DNA of 64,000 nt from Oxytricha trifallax (lineage: Eukaryota; Ciliophora; Spirotrichea; Sporadotrichida; Oxytrichidae): NCBI GenBank assembly GCA_000711775.1, contig ARYC01001403.1, positions 1 through 64,000 on the forward strand, written 5' to 3'. Positions within the stretch are counted from its first letter, which is position 1. Each line of letters begins with the position of its first letter. A program made the translations under genes and the position numbers. The notes below the pieces were generated by a model. The model made no database searches and had not been told where the DNA came from. It saw nothing but the letters and a program-made list of their open reading frames with translations. This document shows positions 56,821 to 64,000 of this stretch, in pieces.

Positions 56821-58612
56821 ATGAAAGTTAAGCAAACCTATCAGGAGATGATCGAGTATGCCCTAGTCACACTTGCAGAGAGACATGGCTCGACGAGCCA
56901 GGGGTTGTGGAACTGTGTGAAGGCTCAGTATCCAGAGGCTGAGTAGAAGTTTTTCGTGGTCAGACTCAAGAAAATCAAGGATATGTCCAACAAAGTAAGC
57001 GGGGCAAATTAAATTCATAAACTCTTACTTTAAAAGCGAACGAGATGCATCATACATAATTTCATAAATAAATTACCCAACAAAGCTAGAGATTCAGTGA
57101 ATGACAAAGCAGATGAGCAGGCTTCTGCTGAAGGAGGAGGTGACACTGGCACAACTAACGTTGTAGTAGAAGGTGACAAAAAGAAAGGTAATTTAAGAGT
57201 TTGAAGAAATAATTTATTTTATATCATTCATAAAAAATTTCTAAAATAATTTGATATTAATATGCTTATAAAACCTTTTTCCTAACCAAAAAGTTTGATT
57301 TAAGTAATTATTTAGATGAGAGATCAAGTGCAAACAGTCATTATTCAGCCTTTTCAGCTCTGCAAATCATCTACAACAAACCCACCAAGAGATTCAAACT
57401 CTCCCCAGCCTATAATAAATTGCTTTATTAATCTTATGTTTTTTTCAAAGCAATACAAAGCTCAACTGTTGAAAGCTATGAAGACTGGCAAGAAATCTCC
57501 AGCAAAAGCAAAGGTCAACAAGGGCGTCATGAAGGATCCAAAGAAACTCAAGGGCAAGAGCAAGAAGCAGTAGAAGTCTCTTTCTGCACAAAACTCTCCA
57601 GTCAAGAGAGTTTCCGGCAAGCAGCAAACATCCAAGTCATCCAAGGACAACAACAAGAGAAGCAAGGGCTCAAAGAGTAACAAGAGACCTGTGAGTGACA
57701 CTGAGGTTCTTATCAAGGGTACTAGAGGTCGTAAGAAGAAGCAAGTAGATGGTGCTAACTAAAGCAAGAAGGCGAAGGCAGAGGATGCTAAGAGAGAAGT
57801 TGAGAAGATCGTCAAGAAGCAACTTGCCTCCAAGAAAACAAAAGAGATCAAGGAGTCTAAACGTAAACTCAATGAGAAGAAGACTGAGTTAAGTAAGCAA
57901 AAGGCAAATACTCAAGCGAAGAAGAGTGAAACATCAGTATCCTAAGACTAGTCAGGTCACGCAAGAAATTTGCTTGATGAAAGTGTGAAATCTGAGAAAC
58001 TTGTGAAGACTAAGAAGGCCTAAAAACAGGCAGAGGAGAAAGCATAAAAACTTTCTGTTAAAGCTGAGAAATCAACAAGTGGTGCTGTGAAGAAGAGAAA
58101 TCAAGTGAAAGCTGAGAATGCCAAAGAAGCTGCAGGCTCAACAAAGAATTATCTTTATTAATAATTATTAGATTCTACCAAAGCTTCGTAGTTCAGCTCC
58201 CCAAGCTGATGTGGAGATGAATGATGATACTGGAGCACTTAGTGAAAGATAGAACTCTAAGTCAGGCAGAGGTGGAAGAAACAAGCAACAACCTACTTAG
58301 GGAAGCGGTGTGAAGGATACTACTATTAGTACAACAGCCAACAAGAACATCGGTAGATCTCTAACTCCTACAAACAAGAGAATTGAAGCTGAGCTTGCAA
58401 ATGTCAAGAGAGTAAGAGGGAAACCTCATATGACTGTTTCTAAAACTATGATGTCCAGGAGATTTAGCAATACTAACGCTAATCCTCAAGTCTAATCTGA
58501 AAGAACAGCAAGCAAGAAGAGTGCTGCATCTAAGAAAGATATCAGCAAGAAACCTGCTGGTATCAGCAAGCAGAAGAAGTAGCAATAGCAAGTGGCTAAA
58601 GTCAAGAAGTGA
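56821..58612 (+). CDS. Linker-histone-like, lysine-rich chromatin protein with three IESs and an intron
   Basis: ATG 56821, TGA 58610-58612. The first MDS encodes TYQEMIEYALVTLAERHGSS, like the first helix of an H1/H5 winged-helix (H15) domain. A later segment has KRFKLSPAYNK, like the H15 wing. The remaining ~350 residues are a Lys/Ser/Ala/Gln-rich tail typical of linker histones. IESs: 56987-57076 (pointer CCAACAAAG), 57417-57456 (AAA) and 58142-58178 (CAAAG). A GT-AG intron fits at 57196-57315. All joins preserve frame. The product probably binds and condenses DNA in the nucleus. It converges on the glycine C-acetyltransferase gene, with a ~500-bp gap. Confidence 0.7.
56987..57076. other. 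IES, pointer CCAACAAAG
   Basis: Copies of the 9-bp pointer at 56987-56995 and 57077-57085. Reading through or GT-AG splicing (GTAAGC...AAAG) leads to TGA; pointer joining stays open. Confidence 0.75.
57417..57456. other. IES, pointer AAA (short, less certain)
   Basis: 40 bp, T-rich, between in-frame AAA codons at 57417-57419 and 57457-57459. Removal corrects a frame change. Confidence 0.45.
58142..58178. other. IES, pointer CAAAG
   Basis: 37 bp of AT-only-like sequence between CAAAG copies at 58142-58146 and 58179-58183. Removal joins ...GST-K to L-R-S... in frame. Confidence 0.7.
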
Positions 58613-59108
58613 GATGTGTCTTTTCTTACTTTTGAGCAAGATCCTTCTTCTTTGCCTACGCTTTAAAACTAATAATATTAATGATCTGAGATGAAAGTTA
58701 ATGAGTTGAGAGAATAGATGATTTAGTGAGGATTTGTGGAAGAACTAACTTTATTTGTATGACTAAAGCTGTTTATGATTCTGAGTTTGTTGTGAGTGCT
58801 ACTGGAGAAGAATTTTGCAGATATTTTGGACTTTTTGAGACTTTGATTGAGAGTATGGAGATTAGTACCTCGCCTTGATTCCTCATCTATTTTCAACTTC
58901 AACTTTGGATTTTCATTTAGATCATAGTGAAATTAATTTAGATTTGTTTTCTCATATCAAGATTATTAATTAAAATATTCATTATGATTTGTACAGATCA
59001 TAATTAAATTGCTATTAGGTTAAGAATCGATAATTCTTAATAGTTAATTTGGCTTATTTTAGATAAGTTTGATATTTTAATTTCCAATTTATCAAGATAA
59101 TAAACTAA
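58613..59108. other. 3' flanks of two convergent genes
   Basis: No gene seen. Telomere-addition sites of the macronuclear chromosomes are expected here but cannot be read from germline sequence. Confidence 0.5.
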
Positions 59109-60825
59109 TCAAAGCTTTGCTGAACCAATAACTCCTTTCTTCTTTCCAATGTTGACAAATCCTCTGACAGCTCTATCGATATGTTCTGGGGTATGAGCAG
59201 CACTAAGTTGCACTCTGATTCTGGCTTTGCCGTTAGGCACAACTGGATAACTGAAGCCAATCACATAAATGTTTTCTTTCATCATTTCATCAGCGAATTC
59301 AGAAGCTAGTCTGGCATCTCCAAGGAAAACTGGGGCTATTGGGCAATCATCGTGGCCTAAAACTTTAAAGCCTGCTTTCTTCATCTCTTAAAAACAATTC
59401 TTTTATAAGTATTAAAGTATAAAAATATAATGAATCTCTGTACGGAAATGATGAGTGTTTCTGGCGAGGCTGTCTAAGAGAGCAGTTGATTCTTCTAACA
59501 TCTTGAATACTTCAAGGGAGGCACCAACGACAGGTGGAGCGATAGAATTTGAGAACAAATATGGTCTACCTCTGTTACGGAGAATTTAATTTGTATTTAT
59601 TAGCAGTTTAAGAATTAAATTTGAAAGAAAAAAAGTAGTACTATAAAATCTTCTCATATTAGAAGAATATCAACAATTTCTTTAGAGGAAGCAGTGTACC
59701 CTCCAGTTCCACCACCCAATGCCTTTCCAAGAGTGCTATTAATCACATCAATCTGTCCCTCAAGTCCAAAGTATTCTGGGGTACCACGACCGGTCTTACC
59801 GACCACACCTGAAGCATGGCACTCATCAACGAAGGTGTAAGCCCCATATTTCTTAGCAAGTGATACAATCTCTGGTAGTGGTGCAATATCACCGTCCATA
59901 GAGAATATACCATCTGTGACTATAAGTTTGAGTCTTGAGCCATCAGCCTCTTGCAGACTCTTCTCTAAGTCACTCATGTCCAAGTGCTTATATCTTAATC
60001 TCTTGGCCTTACTCAATCTGATTCCATCGATGATACTGGCGTGATTCAATTCATCACTGATAATGGCATCTTCAGCTGTGAGCACTGCTTCGAAGAAACC
60101 TGCGTTAGCATCGAAAGCTGATGGATAGAGGATTGCGTCCTCTGTCTTATGGAATGCAGCAATCTTTGATTCTAGATCCTTGTGGATAATATTAAGTATT
60201 AAATGCTCAATTATATATCATTAAAAACCACAAATTTAAATATAAAAGGATGTCTTGAGTTCCACAGATGAATCTGACACTACTCATTCCAAAGCCGTGT
60301 GAGTCGATGGTTCTCTTAGCAGCCTCACAAATTCTTGGGTTATCACTCAACCCCAAATAGTTTTAATTATTCTTATCAATTATGATATTCGAACAAGTGT
60401 CAATTTCGTAAATTTCAATTTTTAACATAAATTAAAGTTGTTAGCACAAAAATTGAGAACTTTCTGGCCATTTGCGACTATTTCTACATTCTGTGATGAT
60501 GTTATGATTCTCTCACGTTTATAAGTACCTGCTTCTTTGATTTACTGAATGGTCTGTCTGCATACTTCAGTTAGCTCTAAACATAAGATTTATTTAGTTA
60601 TTTATGATCATTAATATTTAAGAATTGCAATAAACTAAATAAAATATTGGCATTTCTACATATTTAGTAGAATAAACCAAGACTTTGCAATAAATAAAGT
60701 AAAAAAAGAGATCTTAATAACCAAAATATTCTTAAATTTTACATGAAAGATTGGTAGATTAATGGTCAAATTATAAAAGTTTACTTACTGTTAGAGAACA
60801 TTCTCTTTGTGATGGTTGATTGCAT
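59109..60825 (-). CDS. KBL: Glycine C-acetyltransferase (2-amino-3-ketobutyrate CoA ligase), four IESs and one intron
   Basis: PLP enzyme of the alpha-oxoamine synthase family: converts 2-amino-3-ketobutyrate plus CoA to glycine and acetyl-CoA in threonine breakdown, usually mitochondrial; the N-terminus (MQSTITKRMFSN) fits a targeting peptide. ATG 60823-60825, TGA 59109-59111. Conserved blocks in order: INFCANNYLGL-type start, SVRFICGTQDIHKDLE, DELNHASIIDGIRLSKAKR, FVDECHASG (PLP Asp and His), NSTLGKALGGGTGGY (Schiff-base Lys), GFSYPVVP, QLSAAHTPEHIDRAV. The intron is 60577-60788 (GTAAGT...TTTAG). All four IES removals restore the family sequence exactly. No frameshifts remain. Confidence 0.95.
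59393..59433. other. IES in KBL, pointer ATCTCT
   Basis: Pointer copies 59393-59398 and 59434-59439; 41 bp. Joins ...HHFRTE to MKKAGF... Confidence 0.85.
59581..59663. other. IES in KBL, pointer AGAAT
   Basis: Pointer copies 59581-59585 and 59664-59668; 83 bp. Joins ...KEIVDIL to RNRGRPY... Confidence 0.85.
60184..60247. other. IES in KBL, pointer GGAT
   Basis: Pointer copies 60184-60187 and 60248-60251; 64 bp. Joins ...CGTQDI to HKDLE... No GT-AG ends. Confidence 0.9.
60359..60435. other. IES in KBL, pointer AGTT
   Basis: Pointer copies 60359-60362 and 60436-60439; 77 bp. Joins ...NFCANN to YLGLSD... Confidence 0.9.
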
Positions 60826-60936
60826 ATTTATTAAAGATATTGCTAAATATACTTTAAATAATAAAGTTTGATTAATTTTCAAATAATTTTCTGGCTGAAA
60901 TATTTTGAGAATATTAAATAAAGTTATAACTACACA

Positions 60937-61570
60937 TGTTCACCCACGAGCCCCACCCCCCCCCCCTCCCCCCACCCCAAACCGAAGCCCCCCCCCACCT
61001 CCATATAAATAATTTTTTTCAGTGTAATTTTTCTTGCCCTGCGGGCGGCTATTACATATTATGATTTATTTTTATAAGATTCACTACATCCGTCATCATT
61101 TTTGTGTACATGCTCCCATAGGAAAATATTTAAAACTCCAAACAAATGTTATTTTTATATATAATATTAAATATTTTTAGATAAGAAATTTTTTTGTAAC
61201 ATTCATATTATTGTACTTTTAATAAGTTAACCATAAAATTACTTATTTAACTGGAATGTATATTTATTTTTAATTTTATGGTTAACTTATTAAAAGTACA
61301 ATAATATGAATGTTACAAAAAAATTTCTTATCTAAAAATATTTAATATTATATATAAAAATAACATTTGTTTTGAGTTTTAAATATTTTCCTATGGGAGC
61401 ATGCACACAAAAATGATGACGGATGTAGTGAATCTTATAAAAATAAATCATAATATGTAATAGCCGCCCGAAGGGCAAGAAAAATTACACTGAAAAAAAT
61501 TATTTATATGAAGGTGGGGGGGGGCTTGCGGTGGGGAGGGTGGGGGGGTGGCTCGGGGTGAACATACACA
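60937..61570. mobile_element. Foldback element with poly-C/poly-G tracts
   Basis: Two ~300-bp inverted arms around a ~30-bp loop (61240-61275). Each arm has TGTTCACCC near the tip, a C-rich (left) or G-rich (right) tract of ~45 bp, then GCGGGCGGCTATTAC (GCCCGAAGGGC on the right), and AT-rich sequence. Apart from the tracts the arms are nearly identical. The short minus ORF at 61504-61725 is a by-product. It lies between the KBL gene and the SAPS-like gene. Confidence 0.85.
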
Positions 61571-61794
61571 TATTTACTTAAATTAATAGATTTAAAATCT
61601 TCCACAAATCTAATAAATCCAACACTCCAATACTCAACTATATTGATACTAATGTATTTGTAAAGAAATAATGAAATTAATTGTATAATTAATGCAGTAA
61701 AAATCAATCTTATATGTTTTTTCATAAAAATATTGCTAAGTAGATATGTTTTTTCCTAAGTTATGTCGAGATTTTATATAGCGTTCATTTCTTA

Positions 61795-64000
61795 TTCTTA
61801 AGAATTCCCACTGTAGTGCTACCAAAACCCTTGCTGCTTGCCATCTAACCTCCAGCAGTACCGTTTCTCTAGGAAGTTGATTTATTAGATTGTATACTTC
61901 CACCTGTAGCATTTTTTATAGTAAGTTTTATCTCCTCAATTTAAATTAACAATAATAAAATAGTGTTGTTATTAAATAAAATATAAGTGTCGCAACTTAG
62001 CTACCAGTATTCCTCTATGATTAACCGCTAGTCTTAACATTAGCTCTGATTTAATTGGCTTGATTAGGTGGTATGTTTCCAGATGGATTTTGACTAAAAT
62101 TTACATTATTTCCACCTCTTGTAGATACTGCACTGCTTTTTATGCCCATTCTGCTGTTCGAATTGTCTAATTTGTTTGCATTTTAAATTTGCTGGAAGTT
62201 CTTGGAAATTCCCTAAAAAGGAAAATGAAATTCAAATTTATAAGTTAAATAATTAACAAAGAACAGGTATTGAAATTAATGTCAAATTTAATTTAAATTA
62301 AATGTTGATTGGTGACTCAATTATATCCAGGTTAGCAGTAGCTCCACCAAAACTTGTTTATTTTTAAGTTTTTGTCGTAGATTTAACACTTTTAGGACTT
62401 AACATCCCTCCTGTATTTTTAGAGGCATATACATAGTCTCCATTACAATATGTTTTATTTATAACTCTATACTCTAAATAAAAAATAGAAAGATTTGTTA
62501 AACTTTAAGAGTCTATTTATTATAAGATTGGCTACTTTGCTTTATTAACCTCGAGGTAGGTGCATCAAAGTTGTACCCTCCATTAATATTGAACCTCCAT
62601 TTTGACTCTACATTTCATCTATCAGTAAAGTCTCATGGCCATCAGCTAAGCTAAACTGTCATATACTTTAACATCCCCATTGATATTTTATATCAAAATT
62701 ATTAAACTAAAACCTTAATTATATTGGTTTACCTCTAAGTGAGTCCCTGCTAAGATATGGGAAAGTAGGGTAATGTCTCTCCAAAACCCCAATAAATCCC
62801 CCTTCTGCATTAATTCTCACTACGCTTTTGAGCTGTTTGATTCTTTTCCAGGAATATGAACTTTCCAGCTGACTGCTGAATCCTGGAAAGTTCTCGTTTC
62901 TTTCGAAGTGAAACTCCATAAGCTCAACCCAGAGACATACTATGGTTAATTGATCGTGCTTTTTAAAAGGCATTCTATATTCTATGGCTTTGTTTGAATC
63001 TTCGTAGAGATTAATTTATAAGTTTAGTTATAAATTTCATTAAAAATTCGGTAAAAAATGACCTAAAAATCATAATTTTTATTTATATACTTGAAATAAA
63101 AAATAAAAGAGTGCGTGAAGTTTACTCAGAGCATTTTAACAAATAACCGCAGTATTGCTGAAATAAAAATGAATTATAGAATTTTTATAGTAATAACTAG
63201 TTAACTTATATTTTTATTTTTATTTTGCTTAAAATTTGAAAAATTTTAATCTTTCTAATGGTTTATTATTTTTAACTTGAGATAATGTTTTTATTTATGC
63301 TCAATTTCGACATTAGAATTTATTATCAAATTTAAATATCTCTCGAATTTACTTATTTCAGCGATAATTAGTAAATTTTCATCTCTAAGCTCAAAAACTT
63401 TCAGCAACAGCTTAAAGAACAATTAATGATACATGGGGCAAAATTCATTCTAGAAAAAGTGATCTACTATTAAAGACCAGGAATCTTTAGTTAAATACAG
63501 CAGGAAAGTCATATCAAAATTAACGAATTCCAAAAGCATATCAATCATCTATATTTTCCTAAGACTAAAAGGAGCTTGCACTTCATAAGTTTAATATTTC
63601 ATTGGTGCAATTCGTGATAAAATCTTTTGACTTGGTTGTTCTCTAAAGGCAGAGAGGAAATACTTCTGGAATTCTACGAAATTCAGCTTGATTTATCGTA
63701 GTAATTCACCCTTTATAAGGTATCTTAAATGATCTGATTGCTAACTAAAAAAAGAATTAGTTTCATATGGTAGGGTACAGGTATAAAAACTTCTAAAATT
63801 TTCACTTACTAAGTTTTAAGAATAAACTTCAAAAGTGAGCTGATTTCGTTTCCATATTCAGCCACTACAATTTTGCTAACACCCCACAGACTTTGTGAAA
63901 TTTCTAACGCATCTAGTGAGTTACGTCTTTAATTTATTTTAGACCCTCTTTTCGTGGGTTCTGATAAGTGCCAACTGTAAGTCTTTGTATAACCATCTGT
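61795..64000 (-). CDS. IES-rich gene with a SAPS-like (PP6 regulatory subunit) segment, 5' end beyond window
   Basis: The minus frame enters at 64000 and ends at TGA 61795-61797 after a Gly/Ser/Asn-rich tail. A 65-nt GTAAGT...TTTAG intron (63745-63809) joins LLKFILKT to a long helical block that includes APFSLRKIQMIDMLLEFVNF and DHFFQNEFCPMYHQLF. That arrangement resembles SAPS domains of Sit4/PP6-associated proteins. Then an unresolved eliminated segment (~63210-63010) leads to the block RMPFKKHDQLTIVCLWVELM (62973 on). IESs: 62671-62731 (TTTA), a 5-bp tandem repeat at 62644-62653, 62463-62500 (AACT), one near 62200-62320 (IES or intron), and 61918-61990 (TGT). The SAPS assignment is by pattern only. 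Confidence 0.5.
61918..61990. other. IES, pointer TGT
   Basis: 73 bp between TGT copies (61915-61917, 61988-61990). Removal joins ...SQVAT to GGSIQSNK... in frame. Confidence 0.5.
62463..62500. other. IES, pointer AACT
   Basis: 38 bp between AACT copies at 62463-62466 and 62501-62504. Removal joins the NKQTLKV block to the NKTYCNGDYVYASK block in frame. Confidence 0.65.
62644..62653. other. Abutting pointer-like repeats (possible zero-length IES)
   Basis: AGCTA is repeated in tandem. With both copies the frame breaks; with one copy it continues DSLADGHETLLIDEM. Either a 5-bp duplication or two adjacent pointers with no spacer. Confidence 0.4.
62671..62731. other. IES, pointer TTTA
   Basis: 61 bp between TTTA copies at 62667-62670 and 62728-62731. 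Removal joins RDSLRGK to VYDSLAD in frame. Confidence 0.6.

Noticed and set aside
57445-58639. Leucine-rich minus-strand ORFs across 57445-58639.
   Set aside because: Antisense of the lysine-rich histone-like tail (AAG read backwards as CTT).
61504-61725. Minus-strand ORF with a His/Pro-rich C-terminus.
   Set aside because: Generated by the G-rich tract of the foldback element; no counterpart in the other arm as a gene.
1-64000. tRNA or rRNA genes.
   Set aside because: I looked for GTTC-type T-loops with paired arms and conserved rRNA blocks and saw none I could support by eye.

Overview
This window is germline (micronuclear) DNA of a stichotrich ciliate of the Oxytricha/Stylonychia/Tetmemena type. 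Three things show this. First, genes stay open only if TAA and TAG are read as glutamine and TGA alone is stop. Second, the window carries several ~4.1-kb transposons whose ends are tandem C4A4 telomere-like repeats, which are telomere-bearing elements (TBEs). Third, conserved genes such as glycine C-acetyltransferase are cut by short AT-rich internal eliminated sequences (IESs) flanked by short direct repeats (pointers), without GT-AG ends. The species cannot be told from the window. Base composition is very AT-rich, and coding blocks stand out by higher GC.

Layout. 1-2610: one TBE nested inside another. 3257-4347: TA-flanked inverted-repeat element with cargo ORFs. 6047-6315 and 31471-31737: two copies of a small MITE. 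6622-9420: Q/N-rich ORF, decayed coding blocks, a DDE transposase fragment and an acidic/Q-rich gene. 11027-15159: full-length TBE (subfamily B). 16248-17150: IES-containing unknown gene, next to a large inverted repeat (17157-17975). 22330-28030: divergent, decayed TBE-like element with the same three-gene order, itself hit by a foldback element. 31987-34186: GC-richer genes. 34397-36025: MT-A70 methyltransferase-family gene. 37521-39341: a different DDE transposon. 39730-40343: small IES-containing gene. 40395-48330: SecA-like helicase gene split by a TA-flanked inverted-repeat IES and by a full TBE (43134-47292). 49233-55430: Rep-like SF3 helicase gene preceded by paired direct repeats (iterons) and split by a TA-flanked MITE and a TBE (51203-55267). 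56821-58612: linker-histone-like gene. 59109-60825: glycine C-acetyltransferase. 60937-61570: foldback element with poly-C/poly-G tracts. 61795-64000: IES-rich gene with a SAPS-like segment.

Functionally there are two layers: macronuclear-destined genes interrupted by IESs, and germline-limited transposons that behave as large IESs. In the SecA-like gene, removing the TBE with one copy of its 3-bp target, and the TA-flanked element with one TA, leaves the reading frame running across both sites. Many ORFs carry 1-nt frameshifts at homopolymers. Some must be decay, others may be assembly error, so pseudogene calls are provisional.
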